This document shows, in pieces, positions 1 to 7,716 of a DNA stretch of 9,957 bases (the stretch's first letter is position 1; each line of letters opens with the position of its first letter). Position numbers and translations under genes: made by a program. Location: contig JBBQER010000122.1 in assembly GCA_038320885.1 (NCBI GenBank), positions 1 through 9,957 of the forward strand, in the 5' to 3' direction. A model generated the notes under the pieces. That model was not told where the DNA came from and made no database searches. It saw nothing but the letters and a program-made list of their open reading frames with translations. This DNA is from JBBQER01 sp038320885 (GTDB taxonomy: Bacteria; Actinomycetota; Acidimicrobiia; IMCC26256; PALSA-610).

Positions 1-338
1 GCGAAGCAACTCGTCGCGCTCGCGCACGTGACCCCGACGAGCGAGTTGGTGAACGCGCCGGCGCGGTTCGGGCTGGCCACGATCGTCCATTGTGAACCGT
101 TCCAGCGCTCGATCAGCGTGCGGACCGTGCCCTGCGCCGCGATGTAGCTGCCGACCGCGAAACACCGGACGGCGGTTGCGGGTCCCGTGCACGCGACCGC
201 GTCGAGATACGTCTGTTTCGCGCCGGCCGGGTTGGCGCTGGGGGTGATCGACCAACCCGGCGCCGCGGCCGCAGGCCACGCGCTCAGCAGGACCAGGGCG
301 ACGGCAATAGACGCCAGTCGCCGCGCCCGCCCTCGCAT
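1..338 (-). CDS. Secreted repeat protein with CFAVG-type repeats, N-terminal part (runs off the left edge)
   Basis: The frame is open from an ATG at 338 to the window edge, giving 112 complete codons with no stop. Residues 1-26 look like a Sec signal peptide: arginines at 2, 4, 6 and 7, a hydrophobic stretch at about 8-20, then WPAAAA before a probable cleavage site near 25-26. The mature part shows one full repeat and the start of a second: W29-S-I...S34-x-N36-P...C50...C59-F-A-V-G63, then E77-R-W-N-G81, W84-T-I...S89-P-N91...C105...C111-F. The two units are offset by about 52-55 residues and keep a cysteine pair, so disulfides are plausible outside the cell. Such repeats are common in uncharacterised exported actinobacterial proteins; the function is unknown. 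An in-frame GTG at 350 has a better ribosome site (AGGGGG, six bases upstream) and would add four residues, so the exact start is undecided. The gene is divergent from the DUF952 gene. Confidence 0.75.
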   Translation of the reverse strand, partial: MRGRARRLASIAVALVLLSAWPAAAAPGWSITPSANPAGAKQTYLDAVACTGPATAVRCFAVGSYIAAQGTVRTLIERWNGSQWTIVASPNRAGAFTNSLVGVTCASATSCF

Positions 339-395
339 TCGCCCATTCACCCGCGGCCCCCTGTTCGCCCCCGCGGACGCACCCGGATCGCCGCG

Positions 396-401
396 ACGGT
401 A
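396..401 (-). promoter_or_regulatory. Possible -10 box for the secreted repeat protein
   Basis: On the minus strand the sequence reads TGTACCGT. This holds TACCGT, which fits the actinobacterial -10 pattern TANNNT, with TG just before it as in extended -10 promoters. It lies about 45 bases before the GTG at 350, leaving room for a short leader with the AGGGGG ribosome site. No good -35 is visible. The same hexamer occurs before gyrB. This is a weak motif-based call. Confidence 0.22.
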
Positions 402-448
402 CAGGGATCCGGCGTCGGAACGCCACGAATCGCGCGGCTTTTTGCCGA

Positions 449-467
449 TTCCGACCCGCTTCCGACC
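449..467 (+). repeat. Direct repeat TTCCGACC x2, 11-base period, upstream of the DUF952 gene
   Basis: TTCCGACC occurs at 449-456 and again at 460-467, separated by CGC. The start-to-start spacing is 11 bases, about one helical turn, so both copies face the same side of DNA. An inverted copy of seven of these bases (GTCGGAA) lies at 414-420. The pair sits 42-60 bases before the GTG at 509, where an activator would bind if transcription starts at or close to that codon. The repeat is seen directly; its role as a binding site is inference. Confidence 0.35.
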
Positions 468-495
468 GAGGCGCAACCGGCACCCGGCGGCGTGC

Positions 496-501
496 CATCC
501 T
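496..501 (+). promoter_or_regulatory. Possible -10 box for a leaderless DUF952 transcript
   Basis: CATCCT ends seven bases before the GTG at 509. It matches the second and sixth positions of TANNNT but not the first. The gene lacks a convincing ribosome site (only AGG, two bases before the start codon), which is what a leaderless message would show. The call is weak because a two-base match is easily found by chance. Confidence 0.15.
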
Positions 502-508
502 GACAGGC

Positions 509-871
509 GTGTCCCGGCTGATCCTGCACATCACGACGGCGCCCGAGTGGGCCGCGGCGAAGGAGGCCGGGGAGTACCGCGCGCCTAGCCTCGAGGCCGA
601 GGGCTTCATTCACTGCTCGACGCCCGTCCAGGTCACCCATGTCGGCGACTGGTTCTACCGCGACATACCCGATCTCGTGCTCCTGTGCATCGAGCCCGGC
701 GACCTCGACAGCGAGGTGCTGTGGGAGTCGTCGGCCGACGCGTTCGCCGGGGAGTTCCCCCACGTGTACGGACCGATCCCTCTCGACGCGGTCCGAGCCG
801 TGATCCCGTGGGCCCGGGGTGAGCACGGCTTCGAGATCCCCGACGAGTTCCACGAGCTCGAAGAGCTGTAA
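509..871 (+). CDS. DUF952 family protein
   Basis: The product has 120 residues, the usual length for DUF952 (PF06108) proteins, and begins at GTG 509. Recognisable family features are the opening ILHITT (5-10), the block GEYRAPSLEAEGFIHCST (21-38) with H35 and C36, the hydrophobic strand DLVLLCIE (55-62), W72-E73, and FPHVYGPI (83-90). The biochemical role of the family is not established, although a relation to ADP-ribosyltransferase-like folds has been suggested; I cannot test that here. No signal peptide or membrane segment is seen, so it is probably cytoplasmic. It stands alone: the neighbour on the left is divergent and the SDR gene on the right converges with a 17-base gap. Family call is firm; function is unknown. 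Confidence 0.85.
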   Translation: MSRLILHITTAPEWAAAKEAGEYRAPSLEAEGFIHCSTPVQVTHVGDWFYRDIPDLVLLCIEPGDLDSEVLWESSADAFAGEFPHVYGPIPLDAVRAVIPWARGEHGFEIPDEFHELEEL

Positions 872-878
872 CTCCGGT

Positions 879-888
879 CGCCCGGGCG
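879..888. repeat. Short palindrome between convergent genes
   Basis: CGCCCGGGCG is a perfect 10-base palindrome filling most of the 17-base gap between the DUF952 stop (869-871) and the SDR stop (889-891). As RNA it could form only a three-pair stem with a CCGG loop and has no U-tract, so it is a poor intrinsic terminator. It may simply reflect the high GC content. Confidence 0.2.
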
Positions 889-1680
889 CTAGAGGTCGGG
901 GAGGCCCATCTCGAGGTTGGCTTCTTCGAGACCGCCGTCGATCTCGAAGAGCTTGCCGGTCACGAAGCTGCCGGCGGGAGCCGCGAGGTACAGGGCGCAG
1001 TACGCGATGTCCTCCGGCAAGCCGAGGCGCTTGACCGGCGTGCGCCGCACCATCTCGTCGTGGATCTCCTGGTTGTCGAGCACGATCTCGAGCGCGCTCG
1101 TCGCGACGGAACCGACCGCGATCGCGTTCACGCGGATCTTGGGTGCGAGGTCGGCGGCCATGAGCCGCGTCATGTGCGTGAGCGCGGACTTGGCCGTGCC
1201 GTACGCGACGAACCCGCGGTCACGCAGCCGTCCGATCGCAGAGGAGATGTTGACGATCGCGCCGGATCCCGCCGCGAGCATGTGCGGAGTCGCGGCCTTG
1301 CTGAGCACGAACGCGGTCGTGACGTTGAAGTGGAACGCGCGCTCGAAGTAACCGGCGCTCGTGTCGAGGAACGGTCGCGGCATCGTGCCGCCCGCGTTGT
1401 TGACCACCACGTCGATGCGTCCGAACTCGGCCATCGTCTGGGCGACGACGTCTTCGAGCGCTTCGTTCTCGTTGGCGTCGCACGGGATCACGAGCGCGCG
1501 CCGGCCGAACCCGCGTACCTCTTCGGCGACCGCGTCGAGTTGCTCCTTGGTGCGCGCCGCGAGCACGAGATCGGCGCCGGCTTCTGCGTACGTCTTGGCG
1601 GTTTGCGCGCCGATGCCACGCCCGGCGCCGGTGACGATCGCAACCTTGTCCGTGAGCGAGAACGCGTCGGACAGACTCAT
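889..1680 (-). CDS. SDR family NAD(P)-dependent oxidoreductase (FabG-like)
   Basis: This 263-residue protein is a classical short-chain dehydrogenase/reductase, normal in length. The cofactor motif TGAGRGIG is at 17-24, with a basic residue at the end of the second strand (AAR, R43) that usually favours NADP(H). NNAG is at 94-97. The catalytic set is N119, S147 (or S146), Y160 and K164 (YGTAK). The C-terminus has the usual G-K/DGG region (EIDGG, about 246-250). Such enzymes reduce 3-oxoacyl groups or oxidise 3-hydroxyacyl groups or other secondary alcohols; the substrate cannot be read from the sequence. The ATG shares four bases (ATGA, 1677-1680) with the stop of the upstream MaoC-like gene, and no clear ribosome site precedes it, so translation is probably coupled. 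With the hydratase it could form the reductase/dehydratase half of a fatty acyl or polyketide-like cycle, or two steps of a beta-oxidation route. Confidence 0.9.
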   Translation of the reverse strand: MSLSDAFSLTDKVAIVTGAGRGIGAQTAKTYAEAGADLVLAARTKEQLDAVAEEVRGFGRRALVIPCDANENEALEDVVAQTMAEFGRIDVVVNNAGGTMPRPFLDTSAGYFERAFHFNVTTAFVLSKAATPHMLAAGSGAIVNISSAIGRLRDRGFVAYGTAKSALTHMTRLMAADLAPKIRVNAIAVGSVATSALEIVLDNQEIHDEMVRRTPVKRLGLPEDIAYCALYLAAPAGSFVTGKLFEIDGGLEEANLEMGLPDL

Positions 1681-2132
1681 AGGAGGTACCGGGTGAGCGC
1701 TTCGACGACGGCAGCCGGCTTGTCGCTGCCCTCACGCTCGATCGTCACCCGGATGGTCGCCTGTACGCCGCCGGGAACCTCCTTGGCCTCGATCAGCTCA
1801 CCGCGGCCGCGCAGCTTCGAGCCGACCGGGACCGGCGACGGGAAGCGCACCTTGTCGGCCCCGTAGTTGATGCCCATCGAGATGCCGGAGACCCGTACCA
1901 GCTGACCGAGGAAGTACGCGGCGAGCGACATCGTCAGGTAGCCGTGCGCGATCGGCGCACCGAAGGGACCCGCCTTGGCCCGCTCGGTGTCCACGTGGAT
2001 CCACTGGTTGTCGAGGGTGGCGTCGGCGAAGGCGTTGATCTGGTCTTGGGTGATCGTGATCCAGTCGGTGGTGCCGAGGTCGGCGCCGATGCCGTCGAGC
2101 AGGGCCTGGGGTCCGTCGAATTCAGTCGTCAT
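1677..2132 (-). CDS. MaoC family dehydratase / (R)-hydratase
   Basis: The protein is a single hot-dog domain of 151 residues if started at ATG 2132 (MTTEF). The hydratase signature is clear: FADATLDNQWIHVD (35-48) gives the catalytic pair D41 and H46 with the five-residue spacing known in (R)-specific enoyl-CoA hydratases, followed by FGAPIAHGYLT (57-67). Single-domain members hydrate trans-2-enoyl-CoA or dehydrate (R)-3-hydroxyacyl-CoA. It is the first gene of a two-gene operon with the SDR gene, sharing ATGA. Start choice is uncertain: an upstream in-frame ATG at 2162 has a fair ribosome site (AGGTG, five bases upstream) and would add ten residues (MNALLIHLAP), but it lies at the centre of a 28-base palindrome. 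I prefer 2132 because MTTEFDG followed by the conserved region resembles the family N-terminus. The gene is divergent from gyrB. Confidence 0.88.
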   Translation of the reverse strand: MTTEFDGPQALLDGIGADLGTTDWITITQDQINAFADATLDNQWIHVDTERAKAGPFGAPIAHGYLTMSLAAYFLGQLVRVSGISMGINYGADKVRFPSPVPVGSKLRGRGELIEAKEVPGGVQATIRVTIEREGSDKPAAVVEALTRYLL

Positions 2133-2147
2133 GGGCGCTAGGTGTAT

Positions 2148-2175
2148 CAAAAGTGCGTTCATGAAAGCACCTTTG
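2148..2175. promoter_or_regulatory. 28-base near-perfect palindrome: candidate operator in the maoC/gyrB divergent promoter
   Basis: The left arm CAAAAGTGCGTTCA (2148-2161) and right arm TGAAAGCACCTTTG (2162-2175) are inverted copies matching at 12 of 14 positions, with TTCATGAA at the centre. It occupies the middle of the 72 bases between the maoC start at 2132 and the gyrB start at 2205. The right arm would overlap the -35 region of the gyrB promoter proposed at 2193-2198, and the palindrome would also cover the maoC promoter region. The size and symmetry suit a dimeric repressor such as a TetR- or GntR-type regulator, but no regulator gene is in the window. An alternative is an RNA hairpin in a maoC transcript, as one of the two mismatches becomes a G-U pair on that strand. 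The palindrome is seen; its function is inferred. Confidence 0.55.
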
Positions 2176-2192
2176 GCGTCTCATCGGTCGCG

Positions 2193-2198
2193 TACCGT
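2193..2198 (+). promoter_or_regulatory. Probable -10 box for leaderless gyrB transcript
   Basis: TACCGT fits TANNNT, the core of actinobacterial housekeeping promoters. It ends six bases before the A of the gyrB ATG at 2205, the spacing expected when transcription starts at the start codon itself. No ribosome site is visible before the ATG, which agrees with a leaderless message. The -35 is poor (CTTTGG, 2171-2176, with a 16-base spacer) and falls in the right arm of the palindrome. Confidence 0.4.
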
Positions 2199-2204
2199 GG
2201 ACTG

Positions 2205-4184
2205 ATGGCCCGGAAGACCACGAGCGCAGCGAGCGGCGGGTACTCCGCCGAGCACATCCAGGTGCTCGAGGGCCTGGACCCCGTGCGCAAGCGGCCGGGC
2301 ATGTACATCGGGTCGACCGGGCCGTCCGGCTTGCACCACCTGGTGTGGGAGGTCGTCGACAACGCGATCGACGAGGCGATGGCCGGTCACTGCACCCGCG
2401 TCGACGTCACGCTGCTCGCCGACGGCGGGGTGCGGGTAGCCGACGACGGCCGCGGGATCCCGGTCGACGACCATCCGCAGTACAAGGGCCGATCGGCAGC
2501 CGAAGTCGTGATGACCACCTTGCATGCGGGCGGCAAGTTCGGCGGCGGCGGCTACAAGGTGTCGGGCGGGTTGCACGGCGTGGGTGTGTCGGTGGTGAAC
2601 GCGCTGTCGTCCCGGCTCGTGCTCGAGGTCGACCGCGACGGGTACACCTACCGCCAGGAGTACGCCGCAGAACCGCAATCAGCCGGAAAGAAGGGCGGCG
2701 CGGTGAAGCCGGGCGTGCCGCAGGGCAAGTTGCGCAAGGTCGCGGCGGCGAAGCGCGGTCATACCGGTACGACGATCACGTTCTGGCCCGACCCGACGGT
2801 GTTCGAGGAGACGGAGTTCCGCGCCGCGACGGTGACCGAGCGGCTGCAGGTCATGGCCTTCCTCAACCGCGGTCTCGCGATCGCCTTCCACGACGAGCGG
2901 CCGGGTCACAAGCAGCACGTCACCTTCCAGAACGACGCCGGCATCGTCGACTTCGTGCGCCACCTCAACCAGGCCAAGGAGCCGCTCTTCGCCGACGTCG
3001 GATCGTTCACGGAGTCGGGTCCCGAGGGCGAGGTCGACGTCGCGTGGCAGTGGAACAACGGCTACCACGAGGCGCTCCACAGCTACGCCAACGGCATCTC
3101 GACGACCGAAGGCGGCATGCACGCCGAGGGCTTCAAGCGCGCGCTCACGCAGGCGATCAACCGCTACGCGAAGGCCCGCAACCTGTTGAAGGCGAAGGAC
3201 GCGACCTTCCAGGGCGACGACGTGCGCGAGGGCCTCACCGCGATCGTGTCCGTTCGCCTCGCCGATCCGCAGTTCGAGGGGCAGACCAAGGCCAAGCTCG
3301 GCAATACCGAGATCCGGTCGCTCGTCGAACGCGCCACCAACGAGCACTTCGGCCGCTGGCTCGAGGAGCACCCCAACCCCGCCAAGGCGATCGTCGCCAA
3401 GGCGACGAACGCGGCGCGCGCCCGCAGCGCGGCCAAGCAGGCGCGGGAGCTGACCCGGCGCAAGACCGCGCTCGACGGCGTCGGCATGCCCGACAAGCTC
3501 GCCGACTGCGCGACCCGTGACCGCGAGAACACGGAGCTGTTCATCGTCGAGGGCGACTCCGCCGGCGGCTCGGCCCGTGACGCACGCGATCCGAAGACGC
3601 AGGCGATCCTGCCGCTGCGCGGCAAGATCCTCAACGTCGAGCGGGCGTCGATGGACAAGGTGGTTGCCAACACCGAGATCCAGTCGCTCACCGCCGCGAT
3701 CGGTGCGGGGATCGGCGCCGACTTCGACATCGACAAGGTGCGCTACGGCAAGGTGATCGTGCTCGCCGACGCGGACGTCGATGGCGGCCACATCCGTACG
3801 CTGCTCATCACGTTCTTCTTCCGGCAGATGTTGCCGCTGGTGGAAGCGGGCCGCCTGTATGTCGCGCAGCCGCCTCTGTACTCGGTAGAGATCGGCGGCG
3901 AGAAGGTCTACGTCCCCGACGACGCCGCCCGTCTGCGCGTCGTCGAGCAGCACCCGAACCGTCAGCTGCAGTTCGCCCGCTTCAAGGGCTTGGGCGAGAT
4001 GGACCCGCACGAGCTGCGCGAGACCTGCATGGAGCCGTCGAGCCGTCACCTCGTGCAACTCGATCTCGACGAGGGCACCGGCGCCGACGACAAGACGCTG
4101 TCGGTGCTGATGGGCGACGACGTGGAAGCCCGCCGGAATTGGATCCAGCACAACGCCAAAGACGTTCGTTTCCTCGACGTCTAG
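2205..4184 (+). CDS. gyrB: DNA gyrase / type IIA topoisomerase subunit B
   Basis: The 659-residue ATPase subunit works with the next gene product to pass DNA duplexes through a double-strand break using ATP. GHKL domain: VLEGLDPVRKRPGMYIGST (20-38), E49 and N53 in EVVDN for ATP hydrolysis and Mg binding, DDGRGIP (80-86), and the ATP lid GGLHGVGVSVVNALS (121-135). Transducer domain: QTK with K362. TOPRIM: E449 in VEGDSAGG, PLRGKILNVE (470-479), and D522-A-D524-V-D526-G; then KGLGEM (594-599). The end, LMGDDVEARR followed by NAKDVRFLDV, strongly resembles actinobacterial GyrB rather than ParE. A basic stretch around 157-186 (KK, LRKVAAAKR) is somewhat longer than in mycobacterial GyrB. I chose ATG 2205 over GTG 2142 because homologues begin near YSAEHIQVLEG and a fitting -10 box lies before 2205. 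None of dnaA, dnaN or recF, which often adjoin gyrB at the origin, is present on the left. Confidence 0.93.
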   Translation: MARKTTSAASGGYSAEHIQVLEGLDPVRKRPGMYIGSTGPSGLHHLVWEVVDNAIDEAMAGHCTRVDVTLLADGGVRVADDGRGIPVDDHPQYKGRSAAEVVMTTLHAGGKFGGGGYKVSGGLHGVGVSVVNALSSRLVLEVDRDGYTYRQEYAAEPQSAGKKGGAVKPGVPQGKLRKVAAAKRGHTGTTITFWPDPTVFEETEFRAATVTERLQVMAFLNRGLAIAFHDERPGHKQHVTFQNDAGIVDFVRHLNQAKEPLFADVGSFTESGPEGEVDVAWQWNNGYHEALHSYANGISTTEGGMHAEGFKRALTQAINRYAKARNLLKAKDATFQGDDVREGLTAIVSVRLADPQFEGQTKAKLGNTEIRSLVERATNEHFGRWLEEHPNPAKAIVAKATNAARARSAAKQARELTRRKTALDGVGMPDKLADCATRDRENTELFIVEGDSAGGSARDARDPKTQAILPLRGKILNVERASMDKVVANTEIQSLTAAIGAGIGADFDIDKVRYGKVIVLADADVDGGHIRTLLITFFFRQMLPLVEAGRLYVAQPPLYSVEIGGEKVYVPDDAARLRVVEQHPNRQLQFARFKGLGEMDPHELRETCMEPSSRHLVQLDLDEGTGADDKTLSVLMGDDVEARRNWIQHNAKDVRFLDV

Positions 4185-4197
4185 CCAGGCGCAGAGC

Positions 4198-4202
4198 GGA
4201 GG
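4198..4202 (+). promoter_or_regulatory. Ribosome binding site of gyrA
   Basis: GGAGG lies six bases before the ATG at 4209, in the 24-base gap after the gyrB stop. It is the best ribosome site in the window and fixes the gyrA start. It also shows that the second cistron uses a standard site while gyrB appears leaderless. Confidence 0.75.
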
Positions 4203-4208
4203 CCCGAA

Positions 4209-6643
<2,435 letters not shown>

Positions 6644-6647
<4 letters not shown>

Positions 6648-6662
6648 CGGGCCCGGCGTCAG
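6644..6662. terminator. Short hairpin spanning both convergent stop codons
   Basis: CTGACG (6644-6649) and CGTCAG (6657-6662) are perfect inverted repeats around a seven-base GC-rich loop. The gyrA stop (TGA, 6645-6647) is in one arm and the DsbA-like stop (6659-6661 on the opposite strand) is in the other. The hairpin could form in both transcripts but has no U-tract on either side, so it is at best a weak bidirectional terminator or a 3' end stabiliser. Confidence 0.3.
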
Positions 6663-7333
6663 GGCGCTTCGTTCTCGACCGTGTTCCAGTCGCGCGTCGT
6701 GAGGTACGTGCGAAATGCTTCCGCCACGTGCACGAGATCCGCGTGCGTCTTCGGCCGCCGGAGCTCGTAGAGGTGCGGAAACAGCTGCATCGAACGCACG
6801 AGCTCCCAGAGCGCGATCGCGTCTTTTCCGGTCGGCGCGGGCACGACCACCGGTCCGTACACCGGGTCACCTGACGCGAACACGATCGTCGGCACGCCGT
6901 GCGCGCCGTAGGCGACAACCGCGTGCTCGTGCTCGGCACGCACCTCGTCGGAAGTGGCGGGGTCGGCGATCGCCCGCTCGACCAGCGTCGGATCGTAGCC
7001 GTTGGCGCGCAACAGCGCTTCGTGGTTCTCCCGAACGTGGGTCTTCACTCCGTCGGTGAAGAACGCGGAGCCGACCGCCGCGTACCAGCGGTCGAGCTCG
7101 TCGTTGCCGAGCTCACGACGGAGGAGCGAGCCGACGCGCATCTGCCCCCATCCGTACGACCACGGCCGTTCCCACGGGTGCTTCTTGCCCTCGACCCGGT
7201 TGACCTCCTCGAGCGAGAAGAACTTCCACGTGATGTCGAGGCCGACCTGCTCGCGCACGTCGCGAATCCACACCGAGGTTTGGTATGCGTACGGGCACAT
7301 GGGGTCGAAGTAGAACTGCACCCGTTCGGTCAT
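6659..7333 (-). CDS. DsbA family / thioredoxin-fold oxidoreductase with a single active-site cysteine
   Basis: This 224-residue protein has the DsbA/FrnE/2-hydroxychromene-2-carboxylate isomerase layout. Strand 1 leads into FDPMCPYAYQTS (9-20); the helical insert follows, with the W-rich segment HPWERPWSYGWGQMR (52-66); and the cis-proline loop is HGVPTIVF (145-152, P148). The active site is C13-P-Y-A16, so the second cysteine of CxxC is replaced by alanine, and C13 is the only cysteine in the protein. It cannot form an intramolecular disulfide and more likely works through a mixed disulfide with a low-molecular-weight thiol such as mycothiol, or as an isomerase or transferase. It resembles the actinobacterial mycothiol-dependent nitroreductase group that carries CPWC. 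No signal peptide is seen, so it is cytoplasmic. A GACAAT box six bases before the ATG hints at a leaderless message. It converges on gyrA with an 11-base gap. Confidence 0.85.
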   Translation of the reverse strand: MTERVQFYFDPMCPYAYQTSVWIRDVREQVGLDITWKFFSLEEVNRVEGKKHPWERPWSYGWGQMRVGSLLRRELGNDELDRWYAAVGSAFFTDGVKTHVRENHEALLRANGYDPTLVERAIADPATSDEVRAEHEHAVVAYGAHGVPTIVFASGDPVYGPVVVPAPTGKDAIALWELVRSMQLFPHLYELRRPKTHADLVHVAEAFRTYLTTRDWNTVENEAP

Positions 7334-7339
7334 CCTGGC

Positions 7340-7345
7340 ATTGTC
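7340..7345 (-). promoter_or_regulatory. Possible -10 box for the DsbA-like gene
   Basis: On the minus strand GACAAT matches TATAAT at four of six positions and ends six bases before the ATG at 7333, the same geometry as the TACCGT box before gyrB. The only ribosome-site-like sequence is AGG directly against the ATG, which is too close to work well. Leaderless transcription is therefore plausible but unproven. Confidence 0.25.
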
Positions 7346-7376
7346 GCGCGTTCGATGATCCGGACCGCGGGTGGTG

Positions 7377-7398
7377 GCGAATGACTGTCGAGATTCGC
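7377..7398. repeat. Inverted repeat upstream of the small barrel protein
   Basis: GCGAAT (7377-7382) and ATTCGC (7393-7398) are perfect inverted repeats separated by ten bases, in the divergent region 7334-7416. The centre-to-centre spacing is 16 bases. It ends 18 bases before the ATG at 7417. It could be an operator or a leader hairpin, but six-base arms are not rare by chance. Confidence 0.2.
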
Positions 7399-7416
7399 AG
7401 TCCGAAAGGGAGCCTC

Positions 7417-7716
7417 ATGGCGTACGGCATCATCCTGGAGTTCAGCGGCGACGTGACCAAGAAGCAGTACGACGCCGTGAACGAGAAGCTCGGCATCGAC
7501 ATGGCTGCCGGCACGGGCGACTGGCCCGCCGGCCTCAGGAGCCACGCCGGCGGCCCCACCCAGGATGGGTTCGTCGTGATGGAGGTCTGGGATACCAAGG
7601 AGCAGCAGCAAGCGTGGATCGGCGGCCGCCTCGGCGCCGCGCTCGGCGCGGTCGGCGTTCCCGAGCCCCTGCGTGTCACCGACCTCGAAATCGTCGGCTT
7701 CAACGCGCCGGGCTAA
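7417..7716 (+). CDS. Small conserved protein, probable dimeric alpha/beta-barrel (ABM-like) fold
   Basis: The product has 99 residues. The pattern is strand YGIILEF (3-9), helix KKQYDAVNEKLGID (15-28), strand LRSHAGG (40-46), strand GFVVMEVWDT (51-60), helix EQQQAWIGGRLGAALGAVG (62-80) and a last strand LRVTDLEIVGF (85-95). This beta-alpha-beta-beta-alpha-beta order with VWDT before the second helix is typical of small actinobacterial proteins of the antibiotic-biosynthesis-monooxygenase-like barrel group. No catalytic residues can be named, so function is unknown. I chose ATG 7417 over ATG 7381 because AAAGGGAG lies four bases before it and the family usually starts one or two residues before the first strand. 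The stop overlaps the stop of the convergent glycosyltransferase gene by four bases (7713-7716). Confidence 0.75.
   Translation: MAYGIILEFSGDVTKKQYDAVNEKLGIDMAAGTGDWPAGLRSHAGGPTQDGFVVMEVWDTKEQQQAWIGGRLGAALGAVGVPEPLRVTDLEIVGFNAPG

Noticed and set aside
431..451. GGC-TTTTT-GCC as an intrinsic terminator
   Set aside because: The stem is only three base pairs, and no gene ends upstream of it on either strand because the flanking genes are divergent.
187..588. A 133-codon plus-strand frame across the left intergenic region
   Set aside because: It is antisense to a signal peptide and repeat protein and overlaps the start of the DUF952 gene; the composition is Arg/Pro-rich and no family is recognised.
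2142..2204. An N-terminal extension of gyrB from GTG 2142
   Set aside because: The added 21 residues are unlike any GyrB N-terminus and would cross the palindrome and the -10 box; ATG 2205 fits the family.
2133..2204. A riboswitch or small RNA in the maoC/gyrB gap
   Set aside because: The gap is 72 bases and is mostly explained by the palindrome and promoter elements; no known riboswitch fold is seen.
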